A stretch of 64,000 bases of DNA from Desulfuromonadales bacterium (GCA_029210745.1 JARGFI010000002.1:1-64000), one strand, 5' to 3'. Positions 1 through 9,534 are shown, numbered from the stretch's first letter. Program-made: numbers and translations. Notes: generated from the sequence alone by a model not told the origin.

Positions 1-15
1 TACCCTCATTTATAG

Positions 16-276
16 CGTTCACACCTCCCTCAGTTATCGTGTTTACTCTCACTTGAAGATCCCTATTTCCGGCAGCTACAAACCCGGCGTGGCAGCACCG
101 AGGCCCGCATCAGCATTTTCAAAAACGCCTACCTTGGAACTCCCCTGAGAAGCAAAGGCTTCGAAAACCGTAAAACCCGCATTGAATGGTGCATCCTGGC
201 GCACAACCTCTGGAAATTGGCGCGCATCGCCGTGCAAAACCGGGAAGCTGCTACGGCACAAAAAGAAGCCGCCTGA
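16..276 (+). pseudogene. 3' remnant of an IS transposase (DDE type)
   Basis: The reading frame ending at the TGA at 274-276 encodes a C-terminal tail containing RRGSTEARISIFKN, then KGFENRKTRIEWCILAHNLW. This resembles the end of DDE transposases, in which an Arg-rich segment with a Glu precedes a final helix with an AHNLWK-like motif. The frame is closed by a stop at 13-15 and the bases before about 58 do not look like transposase, so this is a decayed fragment rather than a gene cut only by the window edge. Nothing coding follows in 277-521. The element probably belonged to an ISNCY-like family, but I could not define its terminal repeats. Confidence 0.6.
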
Positions 277-521
277 CTGATCGAAGTCCCGTCAAAACTT
301 CAAAGGGATGAGTCCGTCTAAAATCGTCGATCGTGCCCGAAATTTACCCCACATTCTTCCGAGTGACGGCTGCTGATCATTTCGTTCGCCCAACGAATTC
401 GCGGTGCCCCCTGGAATTTGAAAAATTCACCTAATTGGGACAGGCTCTACCTAAAGACGAACTGACCGCGATAATGAAAAGGAAAATCAATAGTTTATCG
501 GAGAAATCTACCTAGACATTT

Positions 522-752
522 TTGAAGGGCAACGGTAGCACCGAGTTGGCGATGATTGCAATATTTCGTAATCACGGGATTAAGGGTTGGCGTCGCAACA
601 AAAAGTTTCCATGGAATCCCGATTTCGTCTTCAGAAAAGAAGATACAGCTAGAGGTTCAAAACTAGGGAAAGAAATTCAATATTTTCAATTTTCTAAGAT
701 TTTTTCAGTTTCCCAACGCTATTTTCAAAACTCACTGCGCCGGTTGCCGTAA
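522..752 (+). pseudogene. broken Vsr-like (very short patch repair) endonuclease fragment
   Basis: The frame reads GNGSTELAMIAIFRNHGIKG followed by WRRNKKFP and NPDFVFRKE. This matches the first half of Vsr-type nicking endonucleases, where STELA..IFR..GI.GWRR is followed by PDFVF. The diagnostic next segment (VFVDGCFWHGC-like, with metal-binding residues) is missing: the frame runs into unrelated sequence after about residue 48. A stop codon at 513-515 lies just upstream in the same frame, and no credible ribosome site precedes the TTG. Vsr enzymes normally accompany cytosine methyltransferases, and none is visible here. It is a degraded remnant lying beside transposase debris. Confidence 0.55.
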
Positions 753-759
753 ACAGAGG

Positions 760-2589
760 CTATTCAACCGTCACGCTCTTGGCCAGGTTGCGCGGTTGAT
801 CGACATCGGTACCTTTTAATACGGCGATGTGGTAGGCCAGTAATTGTAACGGGATTGAGGTCAGAATCGGCATCAGGTCGTCGGCGGCGGTCGGGATCGC
901 AAGCAGATGGTCGACCTTGCCGTTCAGCGACCATCGGTCATGATTACTGATCGCGATGACCTTTCCACCCCGCGCTCGCACTTCCTCCATGTTCGAAATC
1001 ACTTTTTCATAGGTAGCATTATGCGGGGCAATCACCACCACCGGAAGTTGTTCGTCGATCAGTGCGATCGGGCCGTGTTTCATCTCTCCGGCGGGGTACC
1101 CTTCAGCGTGAATGTAGGAAATTTCCTTGAGTTTGAGCGCCCCTTCCAGAGCGATGGGATACTGGTTGCCGCGACCGAGATAAAGAAAATCGCGAGCAGT
1201 GACATAGTCGTGGGCAATCAGTTCGATTGTAGCGTCAAGTTGCAATACGTCTTCGATCAGACGCGGCAGGGTTGAGAGGTTTTGTTGCGCTTGCCGACAG
1301 TCCTGAGCCGACAGTGTTGCGCGCGTCCGACCGAGATAAAGTGAAAAAAGATGCAGCGCAACCAGTTGGGTGGTGAACGCCTTGGTCGAGGCAACACCGA
1401 TCTCCGGCCCGGCGTGGGTGTAGATCACCCCGTCACTTTCACGGGCAATCGACGATTCAACCACATTGCAGATCGTCAGGATTTTGCCCTTTTTCCCCTT
1501 CGCTTCGCGCAGTGCCGCCAGGGTGTCGGCGGTTTCACCGCTCTGGCTGATCAGAATTGTCAGTGAAGTGTCGGTAATGATCGGGTCGCGATAGCGGAAC
1601 TCGCTGGCGATATCGACTTCGACCGAAACCCGGCTGAGTTTTTCGATAAGAAATTTACCGACCAGCGCGGCATGCCACGAAGTCCCGCAGGCGATGATGA
1701 ATATTTTGTCGATGGCACGCAACTGGTCGCTGCTCAGACCGATATTTTCAAGGTAGATGTCGCCACTTTCTTCACGCAAACGCCCCGCCAGGGTGTCGGC
1801 AATGGCGCGTGGCTGTTCGTGAATCTCCTTCAGCATGAAGTGCTTGTAGCCACCCTTTTCCGCCATCAGCGGGTTCCAGAGGATCGTCTTGACGGTCTTG
1901 GCCCGGGCATTTCCTGCCAGGTCGGAATAACGGGCGCCCGCGCGGGTAAAGACCGCCACTTCTCCATCGTCGAGAAAGACCATGTCACGGGTATGGGAGA
2001 GCATTGCCGGAATATCGGAGGCGACAAAAAATTCTCCGTGACCTTCGCCAACGACCAGTGGTGATCCCTGCTTGGCGGCAATCAACGTATCCGGTTCCTG
2101 CTCACAGAGAACCGCAACAGCGTAGGCGCCGCGCACCTCGGTGAGGGCTTTACGCACCGCCGTTTCAAAGTCACCACACGCCTTGAACTGCTCTTCAATC
2201 AGGTGGGCGATGATTTCGGTATCGGTTTCCGAGCGGAAATTATGGCCGCGCTGGCGCAACGCCTCCTTGAGCTCCAGGTAGTTTTCGATAATACCGTTGT
2301 GCACCACGACGATTCCACCCGCAACGTGGGGATGGGCGTTCGTTTCGGAGGGGCGGCCATGGGTTGCCCAGCGGGTATGACCGATGCCGCAGGTCCCGGT
2401 CAACGGTTGTTCCACGACCCGTTGGCACAAGTTACTCAGTTTTCCTTCGGCCCGAAGCGTTTTGATCCGGCCAGCCATGAGGATGGCAATCCCCGCTGAA
2501 TCGTAACCGCGATATTCAAGACGTTGCAGGCCATCGAGGATAATGGGGGGAGCCTGCTGGGCACCAATATAACCGACAATTCCGCACAT
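760..2589 (-). CDS. glmS: glutamine--fructose-6-phosphate aminotransferase (isomerizing) GlmS
   Basis: Converts fructose-6-phosphate and glutamine to glucosamine-6-phosphate, the committed step to UDP-GlcNAc for peptidoglycan and LPS. The protein is 609 aa, the usual family length. It starts MCGIVGYIG, so Cys2 becomes the N-terminal nucleophile of the Ntn glutaminase domain (about residues 1-240); a longer frame upstream would bury this Cys and is rejected. HTRWATHG and HNGIIEN are glutaminase motifs. Two SIS sugar-isomerase domains follow ([16 protein letters not shown]), and the C-terminus LAKSVTVE is typical. It lies 7 nt after glmU in one operon. No glmS ribozyme-like leader is present. 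Confidence 0.97.
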   Translation of the reverse strand: MCGIVGYIGAQQAPPIILDGLQRLEYRGYDSAGIAILMAGRIKTLRAEGKLSNLCQRVVEQPLTGTCGIGHTRWATHGRPSETNAHPHVAGGIVVVHNGIIENYLELKEALRQRGHNFRSETDTEIIAHLIEEQFKACGDFETAVRKALTEVRGAYAVAVLCEQEPDTLIAAKQGSPLVVGEGHGEFFVASDIPAMLSHTRDMVFLDDGEVAVFTRAGARYSDLAGNARAKTVKTILWNPLMAEKGGYKHFMLKEIHEQPRAIADTLAGRLREESGDIYLENIGLSSDQLRAIDKIFIIACGTSWHAALVGKFLIEKLSRVSVEVDIASEFRYRDPIITDTSLTILISQSGETADTLAALREAKGKKGKILTICNVVESSIARESDGVIYTHAGPEIGVASTKAFTTQLVALHLFSLYLGRTRATLSAQDCRQAQQNLSTLPRLIEDVLQLDATIELIAHDYVTARDFLYLGRGNQYPIALEGALKLKEISYIHAEGYPAGEMKHGPIALIDEQLPVVVIAPHNATYEKVISNMEEVRARGGKVIAISNHDRWSLNGKVDHLLAIPTAADDLMPILTSIPLQLLAYHIAVLKGTDVDQPRNLAKSVTVE

Positions 2590-2596
2590 AATTTGA

Positions 2597-3982
2597 TTAT
2601 TTCCCTGTTTTCGGTTTACGGTTGCGCCAGCCGGGAACGATCTTCTGCCTGACACGAGACAGCGCCAGGGCGTTCGGCGGGACATCTTCGGTGATGGTGG
2701 AGCCGGCACCGATCAGACTGTTGCGACCGATGGTCACCGGGGCGATCAACTGGGTGTCGCTGCCGACAAAAACGTCGTCTTCGACGATCGTTTTGTACTT
2801 GTTGCTCCCGTCGTAGTTGCAGGTGATCGTCCCGCAGCCGAAATTGACATTTTTACCGACCTCGGCGTCACCGATGTACGTCAAGTGGCTGGCTTGTGAT
2901 TTTTCGCCAAAGACGGCTTTTTTTGTTTCGACAAAATTGCCGAGTTTGTTGTTGCCGACCAATACGGTTTGCGGTCGCAGGTGGGCCATCGGACCGATCG
3001 TGCAGCCGTTACCGACCTCCGCCCCGGTCAGCACCGAACCGGATTTAATATGGACGTAATCACCCAACCGGCAATCGGTGATCACCGCGCCGGGTTCGAT
3101 GATGCAATCGGCACCGATACAAGTGGTGCCGCACAGATGGACATTGGGGTGAACCAGGGTGTCGGCGGCAATGGTGACCGTGGCGTCGATATAGGTTGTT
3201 GCCGGATCGATCAACGTGACCCCGGCGCGCATCAGTTGTTCGTTGATGCGGCGGCGCACGAGCGTGGCGGCGTGCGCCAACTGCACGCGATCATTGATGC
3301 CCATGGCTTCATCGGTATCGTCAGTCGCGATCGCGCAAACCGTCTTTCCCTGACTGCGGGCGATGCCGATGATGTCGGTCAGATAATATTCTCCCTGAGC
3401 ATTGTCGCGTCCAACCTGACGCAGGGCTGTAAAGACAAAGGGGGCGGCGAAGGCGTAGATGCCGGTATTGATTTCATGCACCTGCTGCTGTTCGCTGCTC
3501 GCATCCTTTTCTTCAACGATCGCCGTGGCCGCGCCGTTTTCGCGGATGATTCGGCCATAACCGGTCGGATCGGGCATCAGGGTGGTCAGGACGGAAACTG
3601 CCGCCCCGGCCGCATGGTGACGGTGCAGTAATGTCTCGATTGTGGTTTTTTTCAGCAACGGAACATCGCCGCAGAAAAGGAGTAAGGTGCCGGAAAAGTT
3701 TTCCAGTGCCGCCGCCGCACAGAGCAGTGCGTGGCCGGTGCCGAGCTGCTCACGCTGTTCGACAAACTGGACATCGCGCTCACTGAACGCGGCCTTGACG
3801 CGCTCACTGCCGTGGCCGACAACCATCACTTGTGGTTGGCAACGCAACTCTTCAGCCAGGTTCAGCGGCCAGGCCGCCAGCGGTTGCCCGGCCAAAGGAT
3901 GCAAAACTTTAGGCAACTGCGACTTCATGCGCGTGCCCTGACCCGCTGCCAGGATGACTGCTGCATAGGTGTGTTGGGTCAT
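2597..3982 (-). CDS. glmU: bifunctional N-acetylglucosamine-1-phosphate uridyltransferase/glucosamine-1-phosphate acetyltransferase GlmU
   Basis: Makes UDP-GlcNAc by acetylating glucosamine-1-phosphate and transferring UMP to it. The 461-aa protein has the N-terminal pyrophosphorylase motif [15 protein letters not shown] near residue 11 and a C-terminal left-handed beta-helix of hexapeptide repeats (for example [22 protein letters not shown]). I chose the ATG at 3980-3982: it has a purine-rich SD (GGGGGACGGGGG), while an upstream in-frame ATG at 4063 lies outside the predicted promoter at 4019-4047. First gene of a glmU-glmS operon, divergent from the receiver-PilZ gene. Confidence 0.96.
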   Translation of the reverse strand: MTQHTYAAVILAAGQGTRMKSQLPKVLHPLAGQPLAAWPLNLAEELRCQPQVMVVGHGSERVKAAFSERDVQFVEQREQLGTGHALLCAAAALENFSGTLLLFCGDVPLLKKTTIETLLHRHHAAGAAVSVLTTLMPDPTGYGRIIRENGAATAIVEEKDASSEQQQVHEINTGIYAFAAPFVFTALRQVGRDNAQGEYYLTDIIGIARSQGKTVCAIATDDTDEAMGINDRVQLAHAATLVRRRINEQLMRAGVTLIDPATTYIDATVTIAADTLVHPNVHLCGTTCIGADCIIEPGAVITDCRLGDYVHIKSGSVLTGAEVGNGCTIGPMAHLRPQTVLVGNNKLGNFVETKKAVFGEKSQASHLTYIGDAEVGKNVNFGCGTITCNYDGSNKYKTIVEDDVFVGSDTQLIAPVTIGRNSLIGAGSTITEDVPPNALALSRVRQKIVPGWRNRKPKTGK

Positions 3983-4018
3983 GCCCCCGTCCCCCAGTAT
4001 GGATTGATTAAAGTCGGT

Positions 4019-4047
4019 ATTATCTGTTTTCAGGATGAGGGAGTCAA
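4019..4047 (-). promoter_or_regulatory. predicted sigma-70 promoter of glmU-glmS
   Basis: Read on the minus strand: TTGACT (4047-4042), a 17-nt spacer, then GATAAT (4024-4019), with the glmU ATG about 37 nt downstream. Five of six bases match in each box. Confidence 0.65.
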
Positions 4048-4148
4048 GGTTGATTTGTGTCATGCAGAGATTTTGACTAATTCCCTTGCCTCAGGTAAAA
4101 TCAGAAGCTGGATTGACAGTTGGATTGATAATTTTCAGGGAGTGTCTC

Positions 4149-5486
4149 ATGGCAACAATTTTGCTCGTCGACGATGTCGAGCTTTTTCTCGCTTTGGAAA
4201 AATCGTTTCTGCTTGATGAGGGACATCAGGTGCTGACCGCCACTTCCGCCGAAGCTGCCCTGGCGCAGCTTGAGGTGGGGCGGCCTGATCTGTTGTTGCT
4301 TGATCTGTATTTACCGGGCATCAATGGTGATGAGCTGTGCTGTCAGTTGCGGGCGACCGAAAAGCTGAAAACCCTGCCGATCATTATGGTCACGGCGGCG
4401 GGGAAGGAAGGGGAACTGAAGCGCTGTCTTGACGCGGGGTGTGACGATTATGTGACCAAGCCGATCAGCAAACAGGTGTTGCTTGAAAAGGTCAGGCGGT
4501 TGCTCGGCAAGGTCAAGGGGCGTACTGCCGAACGCTGCCCGGTCAATCTTCGGGTCAGGCTGGGGGATCACGCTACCGACGGTGCGGCGCGGGTGCGGGA
4601 TATTTCGGCCAACGGAATATTTATCAAGAGTACTCACCCGCTGGAGCGCGGTTCCGTTGTCGCCCTGAATGTCGAGCTGCCAGACAGCGAGCCCTTGCAT
4701 CTTATGGGCAAGGTCGCCCGGGTGGTGCCCGGTGAGGCTGGAGGGATGGGGATTTATTTCGTCCATCCCGACGGAGCGGGGCGGAAAATTCTTGACGAAT
4801 TTCTCCGCCGACAGGACGTTACCAACCCGCCGACCGCGCACGCGCTGCCGGAGCCTGCCATGCCAGCGGCACCGAGCGCGACGGAAGAAGAGCTGCATCA
4901 GCGGATTCTTGAGTTGGAAAAAGAGAACCGGGTTTTTGCCGAACAGCTGGTGACGATTGAGGAGGTGAACAATAATCTGACGAACCTCTACGTTGCCTCG
5001 TCAAAATTGCATTCGGTGGTGAAACGGGACGAGGTGATCTCGATCATCAAGGAGATTGTGATCAATTTTGTCGGCAGCGAGAAGTTTGCCTTGCTGCTCA
5101 AGGGGAAACAGAACGGCACGTTGCATTACGCGGCGGGGGAGGGCTTCACACCTGATGATTTTACGGCGGTCGATCAACACCAATTGGTCGAAGTGCTTGC
5201 CAGCGGTGAAAGCTACTACACCGAAGGCCCGGTGGTTGCCGGTTCGGACGATCCCGCCGCGCCCCTTGCCGCAATCCCGATTTCGATTCGTGGCGAAAAT
5301 ATCGGCGTACTGGCGATTTATCGGCTGTTTGTCCAGAAAGAATCTTTTCAGCCGGTCGATTATCAGCTCTTTACGATGATGGCGGAACATGCCGCCTCGG
5401 CCCTGTTCACCTCGGCGTTGTATGAGGAGTCAGAACGCAAGCGCGAGACCTACAAAGGGTTTATGGACCTCCTGCTGAAACATTAA
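4149..5486 (+). CDS. response regulator with receiver, PilZ and GAF domains
   Basis: The 445-aa protein has three parts. A CheY-like receiver (residues 1-120) carries the acidic pair (VDDVE), the phospho-acceptor Asp in LLLDLYLPG and the conserved Lys in VTKP. A PilZ domain (about 130-225) carries an RVRL box and DISANG, the (D/N)xSxxG motif for cyclic di-GMP. A GAF-like domain (about 280-435) follows a short coiled coil (EEELHQRILELEKENRVF). There is no DNA-binding or kinase domain, so it probably acts through protein contacts, combining phosphorylation and c-di-GMP signals. AGGGAG precedes the ATG. Transcribed away from glmU; no partner kinase is adjacent. Confidence 0.85.
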   Translation: MATILLVDDVELFLALEKSFLLDEGHQVLTATSAEAALAQLEVGRPDLLLLDLYLPGINGDELCCQLRATEKLKTLPIIMVTAAGKEGELKRCLDAGCDDYVTKPISKQVLLEKVRRLLGKVKGRTAERCPVNLRVRLGDHATDGAARVRDISANGIFIKSTHPLERGSVVALNVELPDSEPLHLMGKVARVVPGEAGGMGIYFVHPDGAGRKILDEFLRRQDVTNPPTAHALPEPAMPAAPSATEEELHQRILELEKENRVFAEQLVTIEEVNNNLTNLYVASSKLHSVVKRDEVISIIKEIVINFVGSEKFALLLKGKQNGTLHYAAGEGFTPDDFTAVDQHQLVEVLASGESYYTEGPVVAGSDDPAAPLAAIPISIRGENIGVLAIYRLFVQKESFQPVDYQLFTMMAEHAASALFTSALYEESERKRETYKGFMDLLLKH

Positions 5487-5610
5487 TGGCGTCGCAAAAA
5501 GTCCGCCCTGCTGCGTTACGCTGGTTTTTCATGACCTCGACCTACCTGAGGTAGGCCTTCGCCCCTGAAAAACCACCAAGCCTTGTAGGGCGAAATTTTT
5601 GCTTAGCCAT
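5486..5610. repeat. imperfect long inverted repeat between convergent genes
   Basis: Two arms of about 45 nt: the left begins ATGGCGTCGCAAAAAGT and the right, read in reverse complement, begins ATGGCTAAGCAAAAATT. Both continue through CGCCCT to GGTTTTTCA. A small CCTAC/GTAGG hairpin sits in the middle. The element overlaps the stop codon of the receiver-PilZ gene and fills the gap to the convergent radical SAM gene. It could act as a bidirectional terminator or be a mobile MITE/REP-like unit. Confidence 0.7.
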
Positions 5611-5639
5611 CCTTTGAGTTTTTGCGAGAGCATCAAACA

Positions 5640-7499
5640 TTAGGCCTTGACCAGCAACCCTTCCTGCACCGCAAACAGCAACAGTTCCTCAGCCTCGGCG
5701 CGCGGCAGCCGACCGGCAAAAATCTCCTCCGGAGTACACGAACCATCACTTATCTTCAGCAGTCGGGCAAACTCGTCGCTGAGCGATTCACAGATCAGTT
5801 CGCCGCTGCGGCGCAGATAAAGAGCCGTCGAGCCGGTTGCCCTGGCGGTATTGACGAACCGTTCCAGGCTCTTCCCCCCCAGCGACTGCAACGCATCGAT
5901 CTCATAATGAAAGTCTCCCAGGCGCAACGTTTCGGTGGTACGCCAGCGGCGAGTCCAGGCTTTCTTCGCAGCGACATCCGCAGGCGGGAGCGTTTCCGGG
6001 CCGAGCAAGGTTTCCGCGCCGTAAAAGTGATCGTTGAGCAGGTCTTCAACCGCCGCCCGCAGATGTTCCTTGTGTCGCTGGCGCAGGAGATCGGCGAGAT
6101 AACCGTGCTGGAGCGGCAGCACCCGTACCGGGGACCAGTTTTCGGCGCTGGTCAGCTCCGCCGCTGAAAGGTTGCGATCAATCGTCAGCCAACGCCAGAA
6201 ACCTTCGAGAAATGCGCAGGCGTCCAACTCGCAGGCGGCAAGCAAGATCGACAGTAAACCGACCGCACGACCACAGTTGTAAAACAGACCGCAGGCGGCG
6301 GCGAGCTGGTCACAGGCAGCAAGGTCTGCGGCGCTGAAGTCGTTCGATTCGATCAGGGTGTAGGGCGGGGCGAGCTGTGCGCGCAGACCGAATTCAGTGC
6401 ATCGTTCGGCCAGGGCGGTGCCGGGGAGCACCGCCAGCGGGAAGATGTCGAGATGATTCGGTTGCAGCGCGAGCACCCGGTCGAGACTTTGACGAAAGCC
6501 GGCGGCGCTGTCGCCGGGCAGACCGTAGATCAGGTCGATGCCGAAGGTGACCCCGGCGCTATTTAAGAGGGTGACCCCGGCGCTGAAACGGTCGAAGTCA
6601 AACGGGCGGTGCATGGCGCGCAGCACCGCTGCGTGGGTTGACTGTAAACCCACTTGCACCGAACAGGGCAGCCTGGTCAGCAACGCGACGGTTTCGCGAT
6701 CCAGGTGTTCGGCTTTGGCCTCGAAATGCAGGTGGATGTCGGCCGGGTGACGCAGGAGCATCCGCAGCAGCCGTTTGCCGCGTGCGGGAGGAACGTTGAA
6801 GGTGGAATCGAGAACCCACAGCTGCGCAATCCCGGTCTTGCAAAAAAGTTTCCATTCCTGCTCCAGGCGGTTCAAAGGCAGCTCCTGTACCCCGCGCACG
6901 CCCCCTGCGTCGAAACAAAAATCACAGGCGAAGGGGCAGCCGCGAGCGACTTCCCAGAGGACTCCGCCACCGGGCTGTGCAACCAGACTCCGGTTCAACC
7001 AGGGCGAGTTGAAGGTCTGCGGTGCGCACCGGGGCGCATCAGGCGTATGGCAGATCCCGACGTCGGTGGCATAGGTGATCCCCGGAACCGTTGCCAGTGC
7101 TCGACCTGCCGCGAGCGTCGCGAGCAATGTTGGCAGCGGTCCTTCCCCCGCCCCGCGAACGGCGACGGACAGCGCGCAGGCAGCCAGTGTTCCGGCCGGA
7201 TCGGCGGTCGCCTCTGGTCCGCCGCCGACGAGAATCAACGCGGGAGATTCCGCGCGCAGGCGCCGGTTCAGTGCACCGATCCGTTCCCGGTTCCAGAGGT
7301 AGATCGGTTCAATGATGATGTCCGGCTGCTCCTCGCGCAGGGTCGCGAGAATTTCTGTTTCGGAGTGATCGGGGAAAAAGTCGAGCAGCACACAGTCGGC
7401 TTGTTGTGTTGCTGGCAACGCGGCAACCAAACACCCTGCGGCCAGCGGAGTGGCTTGCGGTGAGCGCCGGGCGTGGAGGGTAACGAAAAGGATCTTCAT
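5640..7499 (-). CDS. B12-binding-domain radical SAM protein (DUF4080-like C-terminus)
   Basis: A 619-aa protein. The N-terminal 140 or so residues form a Rossmann-like cobalamin-binding domain (MKILFVTLHARRS, LILVGGGPEA). The radical SAM core follows with the CxxxCxxC cluster ligand CPFACDFC near residue 190 and a TIM-barrel (VGLQSTHAAVLRAMHRP). A C-terminal domain of about 200 aa is typical of the DUF4080 branch. Substrate unknown; members of this class often methylate or rearrange unactivated carbons. Its ATG overlaps the patatin stop by 4 nt (ATGA), so the two are translationally coupled. Confidence 0.85.
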   Translation of the reverse strand: MKILFVTLHARRSPQATPLAAGCLVAALPATQQADCVLLDFFPDHSETEILATLREEQPDIIIEPIYLWNRERIGALNRRLRAESPALILVGGGPEATADPAGTLAACALSVAVRGAGEGPLPTLLATLAAGRALATVPGITYATDVGICHTPDAPRCAPQTFNSPWLNRSLVAQPGGGVLWEVARGCPFACDFCFDAGGVRGVQELPLNRLEQEWKLFCKTGIAQLWVLDSTFNVPPARGKRLLRMLLRHPADIHLHFEAKAEHLDRETVALLTRLPCSVQVGLQSTHAAVLRAMHRPFDFDRFSAGVTLLNSAGVTFGIDLIYGLPGDSAAGFRQSLDRVLALQPNHLDIFPLAVLPGTALAERCTEFGLRAQLAPPYTLIESNDFSAADLAACDQLAAACGLFYNCGRAVGLLSILLAACELDACAFLEGFWRWLTIDRNLSAAELTSAENWSPVRVLPLQHGYLADLLRQRHKEHLRAAVEDLLNDHFYGAETLLGPETLPPADVAAKKAWTRRWRTTETLRLGDFHYEIDALQSLGGKSLERFVNTARATGSTALYLRRSGELICESLSDEFARLLKISDGSCTPEEIFAGRLPRAEAEELLLFAVQEGLLVKA

Positions 7500-8641
7500 C
7501 GGTATGTTGGACGCGTGGTCGGCGGGGCTGCTTCGAGTCGATCGTTGCGAACGGAGATGCCGTGGCGAGTAAATATTTCTTCCAGCGCGTCAAAACGAGA
7601 GCTTAGCTGGCTGAGGGTCAGGTGATAACCGTAATCCATGATGTGGTTACGCGCCTGCTGGCTCATCGGGCTTTGAAAAAAGAGCACCGCCTCTTCGCCG
7701 CCGGGCTCCATGACGATCACATCAATGTCCGGGCGGGTGCGGCGCAATGCTTCGACTTCCAAATTGATTTTGACCTGCGTTTCTACACGTTGCATCTGTT
7801 CCCAGGCGAAGGTGATGCCGAGGTTGGCGATGCTCGAACAGTTGCCGTAAGACATGGAGGGCAGGCACACGCGCTCACGGTTGTTGCTGATCGGCACCCG
7901 GGGGTTGATTAAAATGATCAGTTTGGCGCCACGCTCCACGGCGAGGTCGAGATGTCCCCCTTGTCCATAGGAGCCGTCCTGATAATAGTTCGTGCCGATC
8001 GGCCAGGGACGAAAGAAAAACGGAATCGAGCAGGAAGCGGTGATGGCCGCGCAGATATGCATGTCCTGCCGTTCCCCGGCGCCGAAAACAACCCGTTCCC
8101 CCAGATCAAGATCGTAAGCCGGAATGAGCAGCTTGCTCTGCAAGCGGGCAAAGTTGTCGACAATGCCCTCCTTCTGGAACGATGAACAGAGGTAATGCTG
8201 CATCGGCGCGAGGGAGAAGATCCCCGCCGGAAACTGCTCCTGGATGATCGTTGGGAGGTCGGCCAGAGAAAATCCCCAGCCGCGCTGGCGGTGATGGCGA
8301 AAGACTTTAACGCCGTTGCGCAGCACGTTGATGCAGGAAGCAGCAAGCCCGGCCAGCTCAAAGCGGTAAATATCGCGCCGGTTCCAGTTGAAAACCGTGC
8401 GTTGATCGTTGCTGATGGCATAAAACAGTTCTGCGGGAGCGATGCGGTTGGCAATCAGGGCGGCGATCACCGAACCGGCGCTGACACCGATGTAAGTGCC
8501 AAAGCGACGGGTGCTGAAGCCGGGAGAAAAGAGTCGGTCGAGGGCCGTCAGGCTGCCGATTTCATAGGCCGCCCCCATAATCCCGCCCCCGGCGAGAATC
8601 AATGCGGTTTTATTTGTGGCCGGAGGCATACGGGCGCTCAC
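7496..8641 (-). CDS. patatin-like phospholipase family protein
   Basis: A 381-aa Ser-Asp dyad hydrolase. The oxyanion-hole motif is GGGIMGAAYE near residue 18, the nucleophile elbow is GVSAGS near residue 53, and the catalytic Asp lies in the DGSYGQGG segment. The bacterial family cleaves acyl chains from phospholipids or neutral lipids. There is no signal peptide, so it is likely cytoplasmic or membrane-associated. It starts 2 nt after the upstream gene and overlaps the radical SAM gene by 4 nt, making a three-gene unit. An alternative Met lies four codons downstream. Confidence 0.88.
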   Translation of the reverse strand: MSARMPPATNKTALILAGGGIMGAAYEIGSLTALDRLFSPGFSTRRFGTYIGVSAGSVIAALIANRIAPAELFYAISNDQRTVFNWNRRDIYRFELAGLAASCINVLRNGVKVFRHHRQRGWGFSLADLPTIIQEQFPAGIFSLAPMQHYLCSSFQKEGIVDNFARLQSKLLIPAYDLDLGERVVFGAGERQDMHICAAITASCSIPFFFRPWPIGTNYYQDGSYGQGGHLDLAVERGAKLIILINPRVPISNNRERVCLPSMSYGNCSSIANLGITFAWEQMQRVETQVKINLEVEALRRTRPDIDVIVMEPGGEEAVLFFQSPMSQQARNHIMDYGYHLTLSQLSSRFDALEEIFTRHGISVRNDRLEAAPPTTRPTYR

Positions 8642-8643
8642 CG

Positions 8644-9210
8644 TCAGTTTTTCGGACGGACCTTGATCCGTGGTTTACCTTCCTCAATAACAACCTTGAA
8701 TTCGACTTCACGCTCACCGAATTTTTCCTTGATCTTGCTGCGTTTTCGTTCGATGGCGACAGCCACCTGTTCCCGTTTCGGCGGCGGCCCGGTCCTGCCG
8801 CTCGCGTGATGCGCGGCGACCAGTTGATTGAAGAGAATGTCCGCTTCGCTGAGCGCGGCAGGATTGTTTGCGACGGACTTTGTGGCAGGGGGAGAGGAAG
8901 CTGTTTTGGCGCCCAGTTGCCGGTGATATTTCCCCTCATCCATCAGCCGCAAAATGCGATCCCAGCTACCGGCGTAGGAGTGAAAACGGGTGGCGATATT
9001 CTGGCGGCGAAAACGTAAATCGGTCTGCACAATGTGGCGCGAAGTCACGACACGAATGCGGCGCGCCAGATCCTCACGATCCTGATACGGTTCGCGCTTT
9101 TCAATCCCGGCGAAATATTGCTCATAGCGAATCTGCAGCTCTTTAAGCTCCTGCTCCAGCTCGGTCAGCGTACGCAGTAACGCTTTTCTTTCGTCAACGT
9201 TTTTGGTCAT
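8644..9210 (-). CDS. MXAN_5187-like C-terminal-domain protein, function unknown
   Basis: A 188-aa charged protein. The N-terminus is helical (LRTLTELEQELKELQIRYEQ) followed by YFAGIEKREP, the pattern I associate with the MXAN_5187 C-terminal domain found in myxobacteria and Desulfuromonadia. The middle has an RRIRVV..H.VQTDLRFRRQ stretch, then a low-complexity linker, and a basic C-terminal domain (GPPPKREQVAVAIERKRSKI). No catalytic motif is recognised. First gene of the unit that continues into the lipase and radical SAM genes. Confidence 0.6.
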   Translation of the reverse strand: MTKNVDERKALLRTLTELEQELKELQIRYEQYFAGIEKREPYQDREDLARRIRVVTSRHIVQTDLRFRRQNIATRFHSYAGSWDRILRLMDEGKYHRQLGAKTASSPPATKSVANNPAALSEADILFNQLVAAHHASGRTGPPPKREQVAVAIERKRSKIKEKFGEREVEFKVVIEEGKPRIKVRPKN

Positions 9211-9311
9211 ATCCGGTAATATACGCTAAATGACAGGACAATTCAAAAACATTATCACGCGTAGCGATGGGGTAGTTTTTATCAAATCGTAAATTTTTCT
9301 TTAATACATGC

Positions 9312-9340
9312 TTGACATGACAAAACGAAATACATAGACT
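9312..9340 (+). promoter_or_regulatory. predicted sigma-70 promoter of the CAU tRNA
   Basis: A perfect -35 box TTGACA (9312-9317), 17-nt spacer and -10 TAGACT (9335-9340). The tRNA 5' end is 14 nt further downstream. Confidence 0.75.
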
Positions 9341-9353
9341 GTTTATTTGACGC

Positions 9354-9429
9354 GGGCCTATAGCTCAGTTGGTAGAGCCACCGGCTCATAACCGGTTGGT
9401 CCCAGGTTCGAATCCTGGTGGGCCCACCA
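9354..9429 (+). tRNA. tRNA with CAU anticodon (elongator Met or Ile2)
   Basis: A 76-nt cloverleaf with encoded CCA. The acceptor GGGCCTA pairs with TGGGCCC (one G-U), the D stem is GCTC/GAGC, the anticodon stem ACCGG/CCGGT holds loop CTCATAA with CAU at 9387-9389, and the T arm is CCAGG TTCGAAT CCTGG. It is not an initiator, because the anticodon stem lacks the three G-C pairs and position 1 pairs normally. Whether it is Met or lysidine-modified Ile2 cannot be settled by eye. Confidence 0.95.
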
Positions 9430-9498
9430 TTTTCGGAAACGGCATGAGGCAACGACTCATTTTAACATATCGACTTATCGATCAGTCAGGCAAGAACG

Positions 9499-9534
9499 AA
9501 AGAGTGCAACGGGTCTACCACCGCTGCACTCTTT
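9499..9534 (+). terminator. rho-independent terminator after the tRNA
   Basis: A 10-bp perfect stem AAAGAGTGCA / TGCACTCTTT with a 16-nt loop, ending in a T-rich tail (TTTCTCATTT). It lies between the tRNA and the Nif3-like gene, so it may separate or attenuate the two. Confidence 0.6.

Noticed and set aside
2590..2596. glmS ribozyme or riboswitch
   Set aside because: Only 7 nt separate glmU and glmS; there is no space for the ribozyme and it is not expected outside Firmicutes-like lineages.
2590..2709. Longer GlmS reading frame starting upstream of MCGIVGYIG
   Set aside because: It would place residues before the catalytic Cys and overlaps glmU; the N-terminal Cys must be exposed for glutaminase activity.
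3983..4063. 27 extra residues at the GlmU N-terminus
   Set aside because: The upstream ATG lies 5' of the predicted promoter and the family begins immediately before the LAAGxGTRM motif.
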